From contig JAJHZJ010000252.1 in NCBI GenBank assembly GCA_023548195.1, positions 2,170,395-2,234,394 on the forward strand: a stretch of DNA of 64,000 nt, given 5' to 3'. The DNA comes from Bettongia penicillata ogilbyi. Its lineage: Eukaryota > Chordata > Mammalia > Diprotodontia > Potoroidae. The notes beneath the pieces are model-generated. The model saw nothing but the letters and a program-made list of their open reading frames with translations, made no database searches and was not told the DNA's origin. Of this stretch, positions 54,345-64,000 are shown piece after piece (within the stretch, counting starts at the first letter, position 1; every line of letters starts with the position of its first letter). Both the position numbers and the translations under genes were made by a program.

Positions 54345-55150
54345 CCAATCCCAAAACCTATTGGGGGAGGTGACTGCTCTGCTCTGCATGAGGGAAAGGG
54401 CAAAGTTGTCGAGAGTTCTAAGCTACAGTTCTTCGGATAGTATTCAAGGTCTCTCGAAGCTTCCAGTGGCTTCAGGCCCCAAAGTCACCATGAGCACTTC
54501 TGGCTGTAAGATGGAAGCTAGAAGAGGCCAGGCCCATTTCAGATTGTTGAAGGAAAAGACTCTGGGATGACATGAGAGGAGCTGACGGTTGTTATCATGT
54601 TCCTATTCCCAGCTAGCCATAGTAGAGACTGTGGGGAGTTTCCTCTTGTATGAGATCTAGGACTCTCTTGGTTGAGTTGAGTTTCTTTGCTCACCAGTGG
54701 AAGAGTTCCTTTACTCTGCGTTGTCTGGTATATATTTACCTGCAAATACTCTCTCTGATTTCTGATTTGCTACTGATCTGAATAAACAGGTTTTCATGAT
54801 TAAATCCTATGTATATTCATTGTGGAAATAGTATTTGGTAGGAAACTGATCAAGTCTTGTGTATAAAACTTAAGGTCTTGCTTCCCCCTGAGTAATAAAA
54901 CAGCTATCAGGAGTTAGCTTAAACCTGATCATATCCCCTAGACTAATAATATTTAAGGGAACAGATAGATATAATCCTAGTCCAGAACTATCTTTCCCTG
55001 AGGAGACCAGAGTGGTAACCTCCAAGCTTCTGCTTCCCCTCGTGGTAGGAATAAAAGTCTCCTTTGGAGAAGAGTAGGGGGAGAAGAGGCTAGAGATGTC
55101 TGTTTTGCCCCTCTTTGAATCACTCAATAATACTCCCATGGGGGACAGCC
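54345..55150. repeat. Possible solo LTR nested in the hAT element
   Basis: About 800 bp foreign to the hAT flanks. It includes an AATAAA word in 'gatctgaataaacaggtttt' (54776-54795), the sort of polyadenylation signal found in LTRs. TG/CA ends and target duplication were not established. No viral genes are present. Confidence 0.3.
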
Positions 55151-55584
55151 CTCACAACATATGAACCCTTACCACCTTATGAAAATAGTTTTGACTTCAA
55201 GGACCTCTTGAGAAGGTATCAGAGACACCCCCACCCCCACCCCAGGAGTCCCTGGATTTTACTTTGAGAATTACTAGTTTATGTATTACTTCTTCTGTGG
55301 CGCCTTCCTTGATTCTTCCCCACTACCAACCCCATCCCTATTAGTGCTTCCTCCCTCTTTAAATTGACACCTCTTTACTTGCATAATGTATTTTTTTCCA
55401 GGAGAAAAAATCTTTGAAAACAAAATTTTTTTGTTTTTACTGTATCCTAGAACAATGTCCCACACATAAATAGTGCTTAATAAATGTCAGTGGAATTGAA
55501 CTGAATTTCTAGTTTTAATATGAATCAACAAACATATTAAAAACTTCCCAAACATCTAGTATAAAAGGCAGTGATTGGCAAAAA

Positions 55585-55712
55585 AGTCTCTATTTAAAAA
55601 AAAAGAAGGAAAGAAAGAAGAAAGAAAGGAACATTGGGAGGGAGGGAAGGAGAGAAGAAGGGAAAGACAGAGGAAGGGAAGAAGGGGAAAAGGGAATGAG
55701 GGAGGAAGGAAA
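55585..55712. repeat. Purine-rich (GAAG/GGGA) low-complexity tract
   Basis: Nearly pure A/G on the plus strand. Confidence 0.9.
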
Positions 55713-55714
55713 GT

Positions 55715-55975
55715 CATTTATTAAGTCATTATTAATTTCTACGTTCTAGACACTATGTTAAATACTTTACAAATATTATCTCATTTGATCATAACAATTC
55801 CAGGAAGGAGCTATTATTTTCCCCATATTACAGTTGAGGAAATTGAGGTAGACAGGTTAAATGACATGCCTGGGATCACACAGCCAATAAGTATCTGTGG
55901 CTGGATTAGATCTCAGATCTTCCTGACTCCAGGCCCAGTGCTCCAATCATGGCATCCCCTAACTACTAATAAGTA
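55715..55975 (-). repeat. MIR-like CORE-SINE, near full length
   Basis: 'ctagacactatgttaaatac', 'attatctcatttgatcataa', 'attacagttgaggaaattga', 'gcctgggatcacacagccaa' and 'ttcctgactccaggcccagt' in minus-strand order. Confidence 0.8.
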
Positions 55976-56239
55976 GGATGAGGTATGTACAAGAGGGACT
56001 ATATCATAAAAGTTAGAATATGATTAATATATAGGAGCAATCAAGCAGAATGCCATCAGAAATCCAAGGAACACTGGGCCACTGGACATCATCACCACTT
56101 TTCCGTTCTGTCCTGGGGCATTAGAATCCCATGAATTCCATCTTGAGTGACTTAGTATTGATGTTTCAAAAGTTGGCCATTCAAGTTACTCCATAATAGG
56201 CCAAAACCTAGCTCTGAAACTATCTCATGTCCTCTCTCT

Positions 56240-56765
56240 TTTACAACCTCTACATTCTAGTTAAGGTGGACCACAAGCCATCTTGTCTTCATCTTGCCCC
56301 CTACCATCTACATTTTTGTCCTGTTCCCTGTGTCTAGAATGGATGCCTTCACCCTCATCTCCCCCTATTGAAATTCCTTCCTTCTTTCAAGATCCAACTC
56401 TGGTGTCATCTCTTCCACAAAGCTTTCTCTGATTTCCAGCTCCCCACCCATAAAGTGATTTCTTAGTCCTTAAATTTACAGTTAAATCAGTCAACTTAGC
56501 ATCATAACTATTTGTGTATGTGTCTTATCCTCTCTATTCAGCTGGAAACTATATGAGGACAGAGAATATATTTATTTCAGGGAAGGGAAACCTGCAGCCT
56601 CAAGGCCCAAAGTGCCACACTTGAACACCTAGAGGGCCACATATAGCCTTGAGATTGCTGGTTCCCTACCCCTGTGAGGCCATAAGTGCTATTAAATTCT
56701 AAGTTCTATAGTACCTTGTCTTGTCTCCCAGCACCTAGTACCATGCTTTGCAGAGCAGACCAGAA
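56240..56765 (+). mobile_element. L2 LINE 3' end with a nested MITE
   Basis: 'ccctgtgtctagaatggatg', 'aagatccaactctggtgtca', 'cagctggaaactatatgagg' and, after the MITE, 'tctcccagcacctagtacca'. Typical L2 3' order. Confidence 0.7.
56578..56674. mobile_element. Short palindromic hAT-type MITE
   Basis: Left end CAGGGAAGGGAAACCTGCAG plus CCTCAAGG; right end, complemented, CAGGGGTAGGGAACCAGCAA plus TCTCAAGG. These are long similar inverted ends with 'agagggccacatatagcc' in the middle. Only 97 bp. A clear 8-bp target duplication is not visible. Confidence 0.6.
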
Positions 56766-57050
56766 GAGAACAAGAAATGGAGACAAGCAGAGATGGGTCA
56801 CCTAGTGGGAAGCAGCCAAGAATGGATGCCCCACCTGGCTATAAAGCTTGGAAAAGAGTAATTGTCCAGCAGTGAACAGGCCCAGAAAGAGCAGTGTGAT
56901 GATGTCACTGAGAGTACCAGTGTCTCTATAGCTCCTTACACATGCTAACTCTTCCCACTGATAATGTGTATATTTGTGGAAGAGTCTGCCTCAGTTTTAT
57001 AGAGAGAACTTTCTATTACTTCTTTTCTTAATTTGCTCTTTGTTTAAAAT

Positions 57051-57260
57051 GGGCAGCAAGCTGGTACAGTGGATAGAGTACTGGGTCTGGAGTCAGGAAG
57101 ATTCATTTTATGACCCTGAGCAAGTCACTTAATCCTGTTTGCCTCAATTTTCTCCTCCTTAAAAAGAGTTGGAGAAGGAAATGGCAAATCACTCCAATAT
57201 CTTTGCTGAGAAAACCTTAAATGGGGTTATGGAGAGTCAGACATGACTGAACAGCAAAAC
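57051..57260 (+). repeat. Mar1-like CORE-SINE with internal deletion
   Basis: GGGCAGCAAGCTGGTACAGT, 'ggagtcaggaagattcattt' then directly TATGACCCTGAGCAAGTCAC (the TTCAAATCTGGCCTCAG to TAGCTG part is lost), and 'gtcagacatgactgaacagc'. Confidence 0.85.
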
Positions 57261-57844
57261 ACTGAATGAAAATGACTTTACTTTTAACTAAATGGGCCTT
57301 CTGATTTACTGAGGGGAAAAAGGTAAAGTCATTGGTGGGGGCTCATGGGCTAGAGTGGAGGTGGGCCCATGGGGTAGAAATTTGAAGGGCCCTAGAGGTG
57401 AGGGGAGGTATCTCCAGTGTCACACATGAAATAGGAGGCCATCAATGGCATCTGTATATAAATAGCATTTGCTGTCTCTCAGGCAAATCCCATGTTGAAA
57501 TTTAATTATTATTCCCCTAAGGTTAGTGATTCACTTCTTGATTAGCTTGTACATAGCCATAGATCACAGACATTTTCTGTTATTAACTGTAATAGTAAAG
57601 ACCAGAGAGGCATAAATAGTCAGGCAGAATGAAGAGGGAAGGAGGGGAAGTAGAACTAAACACAAAGAGCATCCAGAATCTTTGCTCACTTCTAATGGTG
57701 CCAGGCATGTCTGAGATGCCTCCCTGCGTGCAGGGAGCTCTCTGCTGCCCCACGCTAGAGATGACGAATGTATCTGCCTTTTTTGTCTTCAAGGCTATGA
57801 TTCCCCTGCTGCAGGTTTCTGCCTCCATACCTGCTCATCCACTG
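57261..57844. other. Unassigned intergenic DNA
   Basis: No named element. The 112-codon plus frame at 57629-57967 and its minus-strand counterpart lack known domains, and the former runs into a repeat. Confidence 0.3.
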
Positions 57845-58205
57845 GTCAATGAAAAAAGCAATCTACACACATTTATTGAATGCCTAAAGCATACTAGGCT
57901 CTTTGGGGAAGGAGAAAAGGGCACAAAGATGTCTAAGATACTTTTCTTGCTTCTCAGAAACTTATAAGCTAGTTGGAGAGAAGCGTAAGACTTATGCACA
58001 TGAAAAAAAAACTGATAGAAGGCACTATTTATATGCTGAGTAAGTGATACCCAGACAATCCTTCTAGGAATTTGGAGGACAGAGAGATCACCAAGCCTGG
58101 GGTGGTCGGAGAAGATTTTGTGGGAAAGGTGGCCTTTGAGATGAGCCTCGAAGATTCAAGCATTTATTAAGCACCTACTAATTATCAGGCACTGTGCTGA
58201 ATCCA
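57845..58205 (+). repeat. Fragments of the 14.7-kb type LINE-like repeat
   Basis: 'acacatttattgaatgccta' (57868) and 'catttattaagcacctacta' plus 'caggcactgtgctgaatcca' (58160-58207) are two starts of this repeat; 'ttgtgggaaaggtggccttt' lies between. Confidence 0.5.
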
Positions 58206-58274
58206 GGCATATATGGATGAGTAGGATTAGGCCAGGCTGAGAGGAGCAGGGCAGCACAAGCAGATTTGGATGAG

Positions 58275-58350
58275 AAGCTCATAAATTTAGAGTTTAATGG
58301 ACCTCCGAAATCACCTAGTGCAGCCTCTCTCTCCCTAGAGAGGTTATGGC
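58275..58350. repeat. Old dispersed repeat fragment
   Basis: 'aatttagagtttaatggacc' and 'tccgaaatcacctagtgcag' match the fragment type at 1300 and 15300. Confidence 0.4.
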
Positions 58351-58377
58351 CTAGGATTACAAAAGTAGCAACAACCA

Positions 58378-58738
<361 letters not shown>

Positions 58739-58739
58739 T

Positions 58740-58989
58740 TTTTTTAAAAAGTTCAAAAACAAAAACCTGAGGGTTTACACCCGGGGCCTCTAGCTCTAAA
58801 TTTGCCCCGTTTCTTATATCCCAGTCTCATTCCAAAACCTCTAAGGTGAATCTGCATAAAGCATGCTCATGGACATCTCATTTACTTGATTATTTGAGAA
58901 ATATGTGGATTGCTTTGAAATGCTTTGGATGACTCATCCTCATTAACAGTATGGCCCAATTCTATATATCTAGACTTGGCTAAAGTTCC
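58740..58989. other. Unassigned intergenic DNA
   Basis: No repeat or gene recognised. Confidence 0.3.
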
Positions 58990-59830
58990 ACCCAGCAAAG
59001 GCAGGTGCTGTCGGTGCTTTTATACTTCCTAGATTATTGCAACAGTATCTTGGTTGTTCTCTCTGCCGCAGCTCTTCGCTCATTTCACACCAGCCTCCAT
59101 ATTGCTGCCAGTCATTTTCCTTAAGTGCAGATCTGATCATGTCACCTCATCCATCCAAGCAACTTCAATGAATTTCCATTGCCTTTAGTAGCAAATGTAA
59201 GCTTTAAAAAGCTTTCAAATCCTGACTCCAACCTATCTTTCCAGTCTAATTGTATGTAACTCCCCTTTCCACATTGTACAGCCCATTTAAACTGGCTTTA
59301 TCTTCCTCTCATATGACGTTCAATTTCCCATCTCTATATCTCGTGCCGGGAATGCACTTTCTCCTCACCTTCACTTCATTTCTCTTCCTACAAGTTGTGG
59401 AATGTTGTTCTCTATTTTTTGTTTCATTTCGTTAGATATGACTCTATTTAGGTTTTTCTTGGCAAAGATACTAGAGTGGCTTTTCTTCTCTAGCTCATTT
59501 TACAGATCAGGTAAAAAAGTCAAACAGTGAAGTGTTTTGCCTAGGGTTAAAGCAAGGAAGCATCTGAGTCGGATTTGAACTCAGAACGACGTCTTCTTGA
59601 CTCCAGGCCTGCTGCCACCTAGATGCCCCACAACATAAGTCAAACCCTTCTCTGAGAAACCTTTTCCTGATCCCCTCAGCTGCTAATGTTCTTATATTTA
59701 ACCACCTCATATTTCTTTATATTTATTCCATACATGCTTATATGTCTGTTCTACATTAGAATGTAAGCTTCCTCATAAGAAGGAATGTTTTATTTAATGT
59801 ATTTGTGTAGGCGTTTTCTGATTGACTGAT
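58990..59830 (+). mobile_element. L2 LINE 3' part with a nested Mar1
   Basis: 'ctagattattgcaacagtat', 'ttgctgccagtcattttcct', 'agatctgatcatgtcacctc', then after the SINE 'cttctctgagaaaccttttc', 'cattagaatgtaagcttcct' and TTTTCTGATTGACTGATG. Complete to the tail. Confidence 0.8.
59428..59630 (-). repeat. Mar1-like CORE-SINE nested in L2
   Basis: Minus-strand copy: 'taggtttttcttggcaaaga', 'tctagctcattttacagatc', 'gtcggatttgaactcagaac' and 'ctgctgccacctagatgccc'. The RTE tail is shortened. Confidence 0.85.
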
Positions 59831-60304
59831 GAGTAATCTCAGCTCAATAGAGCGTGGATGAATTCTAGCTGTGGCCTTGTCGTCTGGTGTGAACCTCATG
59901 GCTGAAATGAGATAAGTCCTCTATGACCCAAGCCACTTTTGTTTCATGTTTCCTTCCATATCCTCAGACACGTGCCTCTCCACATTCACCTGCCCTATTC
60001 AGACCTCCACTCCAGGGAGCGATAGAAATGATTAAAAGGCCAGAGGGAATGCCTGAGGAGATTTAAGGATGTCAGCGCAAAAGTTAGTACCACAGCATCT
60101 GAAGGAGAGGGGAACAGAGGATGAAAGGTCCTTTTCAAGGAGACAGATTGAGAAATATGTCTCATGATGATGTCATCAGAAGGAGTGGGGTCAAGTCTAA
60201 ACTTTCCAATGCTGTAGTCCCATTTAAAAGAATACACAAAACCATTTCAGGAGTCCTGTTTCCAAATGCTAATTCGGATTTTATTTATAATTGTGTATGT
60301 ATAT
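59831..60304. other. Unassigned intergenic DNA
   Basis: No named element. Overlapping 65-80 codon frames at 59995-60318 have no recognised motif. Confidence 0.3.
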
Positions 60305-60425
60305 ATAATTCAATTTAGCAAGAATTTATTCTGGAGCTACTATGAGCTTGGTGCTGGCAATGAAAAGACAAAAACTGACTACTCCTTCTCTTGAGGAGCT
60401 CACATTCTTGGGGTACAGTATGTGT
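60305..60425 (+). repeat. Fragment of the 14.7-kb type LINE-like repeat
   Basis: 'ttagcaagaatttattctgg', 'tatgagcttggtgctggcaa' and 'ttgaggagctcacattcttg' match its opening section. Confidence 0.5.
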
Positions 60426-60729
60426 GTGTGAGGGAGTATGAGACTAAGGGTACATAGAAAATTGAATTCAAAATAACTAATGAAACCGTTTCTGGAAGGA
60501 GGAGCCTAGCAGCTAGAGCTGGGCTCTATGGACATTTTCTCAGAACAATGTTTTTAAGAAATTAAAGGAAATGTTCAATTTCAGTCAGAAGTTAGTAAAA
60601 AAAATTTTCAAGAGGTTAGTAATAATAAAGATGGACTTTTCTTCCCCATTCAAGGCTATGGACCACCTGAAAAGGACTATGGACACCAGGTTAAGGAGCC
60701 CTGAGTCAATGAAATCTTAAAAGAGCCCT

Positions 60730-60890
60730 AGAGCTGAAATAGGACAACCTGAGTTCAGTTTTGGGCTTTGCTACTTGCTACCTTTGTGGCTTTGGAAAAG
60801 TTCCTTGACTAACCTGGGTCTCAGTTTCCTTGGCTGTAAAATAATGAGCTTGGATTTAATGGTCTCTAAGGTCTTTTCTTGCTCTAAACA
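60730..60890 (+). repeat. MIR-like SINE
   Basis: 'ctgagttcagttttgggctt', 'ctttggaaaagttccttgac' and 'tctcagtttccttggctgta' in MIR order. Confidence 0.65.
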
Positions 60891-61237
60891 CCGTAATCCT
60901 ACTTCAGCTTTACCGAGGACACAACGTGCCTGACATACAGAATAGATGATTAAGGCAATTTCTTCAGATTCTGAGTTAGGAGAACCACCATTACTGCTTG
61001 TCATCCCTGCTAAAGAGCAAGGAAGGGTGTATCCCAATTTACCCTGATGTGTTCTGCCCTGCTGCAGCATTGTTCAGAAAATCAGAAAGGAGTAAGCAGG
61101 AAAAACATCTCCGGATGAGCCTCGGGTGCTTTGCACCTATTATAGAATATCTTGGTATGGATTTGGTGTTATGTGCAAGGAAGCCTGGAAGGATGCTTTC
61201 TGTGGCATTTTTTGTTTTTGAGGGGCCACAGGGAGGA

Positions 61238-61430
61238 GCAGATGATGTAGTAGAAAGAACACTGAATTTGGAGTCTGAGGATCTCAGCTTGAATCCTAGC
61301 TGAGTTGTTCACCAGCTGTGTAGTTTTAAATAAGTCATCTCCCCAATCTAGACCTCCATTTTCCTTACTTATAAAAGGTCATTAGCCTGGATGATCTCTA
61401 AGGATCCTTTGATTTCTACGTCTTGCCTCC
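61238..61430 (+). repeat. MIR-like SINE
   Basis: 'agatgatgtagtagaaagaa', 'gagtctgaggatctcagctt', 'caccagctgtgtagttttaa' and 'tgatctctaaggatcctttg'. Confidence 0.7.
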
Positions 61431-61499
61431 TATCACAATTTTAATAACTCATTAAAAAAAATACATTAGGTTTAGAAAACAGTTTTCTTCCCAATAATT

Positions 61500-61595
61500 C
61501 AGTAAAGTAAGTATCACCAGTTCTGTTTCCCCATTTTATAGATAAGGAAGTTGAAGGCATAAGAGAATTCAGTCTATTTCCTCCCCTAATCTAAT
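61500..61595 (-). repeat. MIR-like fragment
   Basis: 'ccccattttatagataagga' with 'agttgaaggcataagagaat' is a short minus-strand MIR piece. Confidence 0.45.
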
Positions 61596-61744
61596 CCAAA
61601 CTCATCAAGGGGGGTGATGTTCATATTCAAACTCAAGTCTCCAGACTGTTAAGACTGTTTCATTCCTTTATTTGTTCTTTCCCCAGATTTCTCTTCTACT
61701 GCAAAATTCTACCATTAGTCATTTGCATGTAGAATTTTTCCCAG

Positions 61745-61865
61745 CTATCTATACTGGCTTCACTCACTCAAAACAAAGTCAAGTGCAAATCATGTCATTA
61801 TTTCTTTCATGGCATGATCTTCTTAGGCAACAAAGGATGAGCACACACACAAACTTTAAGTACCC
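61745..61865 (+). repeat. SINE-B fragment
   Basis: 'ctggcttcactcactcaaaa', 'caaagtcaagtgcaaatcat' and 'catggcatgatcttcttagg' plus CAACAAAGGATGAGCAC are the SINE-B 3' part with RTE-type tail. Confidence 0.6.
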
Positions 61866-61879
61866 CCTCACAAAGGAAC

Positions 61880-62080
61880 TCTTCCTGGGTTCAAATCCAG
61901 TCTTAGATACTTACTAGCTGTGTGACCCTGGGCAAGTCACTTAACCAAACTGACCTCAGTTTCCTCATCTATAAAATGAGTTGGAGAAGGAAATGACAAA
62001 TCACTCTATCTTTGTCCAGAAAACCCCAAATGGGGTCACAAAGAGTCAGACACAACTGAAAAACGACTAAAAAACAACAT
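61880..62080 (+). repeat. Mar1-like CORE-SINE, 5' truncated, well preserved
   Basis: 'cttactagctgtgtgaccct', 'gttggagaaggaaatgacaa', 'aaaccccaaatggggtcaca' and the tail AAGAGTCAGACACAACTGAA with a closing AAAACAACAT. The tail is the clearest match to the BovB-like RTE end at 9612-9647. Confidence 0.9.
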
Positions 62081-62197
62081 AAAAGAAACTGAAATCACAA
62101 AATTTTGAGGGTTGGAAGTCTGGCCATCTAGTATATCCCAAAGGAGTTCCCCTTACAACATACCTAACAAGTGGTCTTTGCTTGAAAGGAGAGAAAT

Positions 62198-62439
62198 CAG
62201 GAGTGGAAGAGATCCAATTCAAAAGGTGGCAATTGTTGTATTTTTAACGTGAACATTTACACTTTGGAAACTGGCAAATACTACAAATAAAAGCTCCCTT
62301 TATAGTTTTGCTCATTGCTTAGATTTAAGAAAGTGATCGAGAAAATGTGAAAAATACAAATTAAGCTTAAAAGTTTGTCACAGGCACTTTTCTTTTCTTT
62401 CTTCAGTCTGATTGTTAAACATTTACCAGCACACCCCTG
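62198..62439 (-). mobile_element. hAT-like MITE copy
   Basis: The right end GTTAAACATTTACCAGCACA plus CCCCTG complements to CAGGGGTGTGCTGG, the same terminus as the 54.0-kb copy. Internal 'tttaacgtgaacatttacac' and 'actggcaaatactac' match it in reverse. The left terminus is uncertain. Confidence 0.55.
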
Positions 62440-62632
62440 GAAAGAACAGTTCTAATTGTTATAGAAGCTTTCCAGATACGAAGCCTTAGTCTGACTCTTG
62501 GTAATTTCTTTCATTAGTCCTAGTTCTTCCCTAAGGGGCCAAACAGAACAACTCTAATTCCTTTTCCATAAAACAACCTTTCCGTTCACCGAAGGAGTCT
62601 TCTCCAGGTTAAACATGAGCCTTGGCTTTTGT

Positions 62633-62795
62633 CCTGCCACTGGACTTTGATGACTCTGGAGGAGATAGTGAGGCTGGTGACTTTTCCCAGCTCGACTTCA
62701 CTTAAATCCAATTTAAACACAAGTCAAGACATTGCCTTCATGATGTCTTGGCCCCCTTTGACAACAAAGGACAAACAAGAACAGTAACAAAAAAA
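62633..62795 (+). repeat. SINE-B, sense copy
   Basis: 'ggaggagatagtgaggctgg', 'cgacttcacttaaatccaat', 'acacaagtcaagacattgcc', 'catgatgtcttggccccctt' and the tail CAACAAAGGACAAACAAGAA. The tail agrees with the RTE end at 49851-49888. Confidence 0.75.
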
Positions 62796-62804
62796 TAGCT
62801 GATT

Positions 62805-62900
62805 TTCACACAGCATGAGCTCCAGTTATTTTGGTTGCCCTCTTCTGGACACTCGCCAATGTCCCCTTTAAAATGTAGATCTTAGAAGTGAACACACTGT
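62805..62900 (-). repeat. L3/CR1 fragment
   Basis: 'ggttgccctcttctggacac' plus TCGCCAATGTCC is the complement of the CR1/L3 'gtgtccagaagagggcaacc' block, also present in the long copy near 41245-41265. Confidence 0.6.
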
Positions 62901-63289
62901 ATCATTTATAATTCTCTAATAACTTAATGTGACTTTGTCAGATTGTTTTTCCCTTTGAGCGTCACAAGTCAGTTCGGGCATTCATCCAATATGACTCATT
63001 AGCACGTATTCCACTCATTCTAAAAGGCTTACTTTAGCAGACCTCCAGGTCACCCAGTCTCCTTCCCAGTCCAATTCAGAATGTGGCCACAAGGGAAGCA
63101 GTCCTCGCCTTGGGTACAGACTGAGCACACCAGCAATGGACAGCTGTGGAAATGGGCGGTAAACTGGCCACCCTGAAATCTTTCCAGCGCCCCTGTGGGT
63201 ATCCTTTTCTCAGAGGCTGAGATCAGATCTGAGATTTCATTGGCACAAAGAACTCCATCTAGTAATGCAAATCTGCAGCTGTTCTGCAA
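62901..63289. other. Unassigned, apparently repeat-free DNA
   Basis: No recognised repeat. Short frames on both strands (63050-63289 minus, 63195-63407 plus) have no known motif. Confidence 0.3.
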
Positions 63290-63415
63290 TTTAATCTTAC
63301 AGAGGTGCCTGGGACACAGAGAGGTTGTGACTTGCCTGTATCCACATAATCAGAATGTGTCAGAGGCAAGACCTATACCCAGCTCTCTACCCATGCCACC
63401 ACCCTGACTCATGGG
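63290..63415 (-). repeat. MIR-like fragment
   Basis: 'cttacagaggtgcctgggac', 'agagaggttgtgacttgcct' and 'gtcagaggcaagacctatac' fit a diverged minus-strand MIR. Confidence 0.5.
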
Positions 63416-63769
63416 TAGCACATGTGTGCCCCTGGGGCACTCACATCACCTCACAGATTTCATAGTGGAACATCACCACCGGCTTTTGGCAGCAGAGGGG
63501 CTATTGCCTATATCGTTTTTTCTTAATGATTTATAATCATCTTTTTAAAAAATCTTCAAAGCAATAACATTTATTTGCAATTACAAACCTTTCAAGAAAT
63601 AAAAAAAAAAAGATTATTATTTAGGAAACAAAAAACTTATGTACAATTTATTTTGAAGTGTTTGTTTGTTTATTTTAACAGGGTAATAACAAAATGACCC
63701 TGTTTATATCCCTTTCTGTTCTTTCTGTTTTCTGCTGTGGATTGTTAAATGCTTTATTGACATTTCTTT

Positions 63770-64000
63770 GTTTTTTCCCTCCTTCCTGCCTTCTTTTCTT
63801 TTTTCTTCCTTCCTTCCTTTCCTCCTTCCTGCCCCTCTCCCTCCTTCCTGTCCCTTCCTTCCCTCCTCTTCCTTTCTTTTTTCTTTCTCTTTCTTTTTCT
63901 TTCTTTCTCTCTTTCTTTCTGTCTTTTTTCTTCCTCTCTTTCTTTCTCTTTCTCTTTCTTTCTTTTCTCTCTCTCTTTCTTTCTCTCTTTCCTTCTTTCT
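63770..64000. repeat. Pyrimidine-rich (CTTT/CCTT)n tract at the window edge
   Basis: More than 200 bases almost purely C and T, running off the window end. It is the complement type of the GAAA tract at 58.4-58.7 kb. Confidence 0.97.

Larger units (their letters stand above)
53936..55280. mobile_element. hAT (Charlie-like) DNA transposon remnant with nested insertions
   Basis: Left end: GTTATCAAACTTTTTGGTTT, 'gaggacctttacgcttttaa', 'gtttttgtttatgtaagtta'. Right end: 'aatagttttgacttcaagga', 'cctcttgagaaggtatcaga', 'ggattttactttgagaatta'. The two ends resemble each other in reverse complement (TTATCAAACTTT versus TAATTCTCAAAGT), as in hAT ends of the TTCTCAAA type. No transposase reading remains. 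A MITE (54033-54282) and a likely LTR sit inside it. Confidence 0.6.
53240..55505 (+). mobile_element. L2 LINE split by a hAT element
   Basis: L2 left part 53240-53935 ('ctcaaactcaacatatccca', 'cctggttggtctacctgctt', 'ccaaccatgtcactcccctg', 'cagtccgatctaatccatct'). L2 right part about 55285-55505 ('ggcgccttccttgattcttc', 'ctattagtgcttcctccctc', 'agtgcttaataaatgtcagt'). Together they give an L2 3' end complete to its tail once the insertion is removed. Confidence 0.75.

Overview
The window is nuclear DNA of a marsupial (metatherian) mammal. The evidence is the dense load of marsupial-type CORE-SINEs (Mar1-like copies with a tail of the form GGTCACAAAGAGTCAGACA...ACTGAACAACAAC), a short A-tailed tRNA-derived SINE, a BovB-like RTE LINE whose 3' tail matches Mar1, long well-preserved L2 copies, and L1 3' ends of a type common in marsupials. 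Opossum (Monodelphis) or an Australian marsupial both fit; I cannot pick the species from sequence alone. No prokaryotic gene, operon, tRNA/rRNA gene or CRISPR array is present, and I find no exon of a host protein-coding gene. The open frames are short chance frames, microsatellite translations or pieces of dead LINEs.

Layout. 1-9.7 kb: clustered MIR/Mar1 SINEs, an old L1 3' end with a Mar1 in it, a MIR split by an L2 end, and a BovB-like RTE end (9.27-9.65 kb). 9.7-12.6 kb: mostly unassigned. 12.78-13.68 kb: antisense L1 5' end with ORF1. 14.1-14.6 kb: L2 coding relic. 15.9-19.2 kb: long antisense L1 (RT start, endonuclease, ORF1, 5' UTR) with a nested Mar1. 19.2-24.3 kb: L2 relics, SINEs and an (AG)n tract. 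24.3-29.3 kb: sense L1 that contains a second, 5'-truncated L1 with a perfect 16-bp target duplication, and whose ORF2 has lost the reverse transcriptase but keeps endonuclease and C-terminal ends. 30-33.4 kb: L2/L1 nest. 33.4-40.6 kb: hAT-like MITE, a perfect 174-bp tandem duplication, L2 and Mar1. 40.9-42.4 kb: antisense L3/CR1 LINE with a readable RT motif. 42.6-44.4 kb: Mar1, L2 and MIR. 44.6-45.3 kb: a CpG-rich repeat-free stretch, the best candidate for host regulatory sequence. 45.6-49.9 kb: L2 with two nested elements, a MIR split by Mar1, unassigned DNA, then a second RTE-type LINE end with a C-terminal zinc-finger motif. 51-57 kb: L2 relics, one broken by a hAT element that carries further insertions. 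58-64 kb: a large GAAA tract, L2, SINEs, and a pyrimidine tract running off the end.

The elements form a stratified record. L2, MIR and CR1/L3 make the old floor. Mar1, the second SINE family, hAT MITEs and L1 are inserted into them, several with visible target-site duplications. Two LINE-SINE partnerships can be read from shared 3' tails: Mar1 with the BovB-like RTE, and a second SINE (called SINE-B here) with the zinc-finger RTE. Element boundaries are estimated by eye to within roughly 5-20 bp unless a target duplication is quoted.
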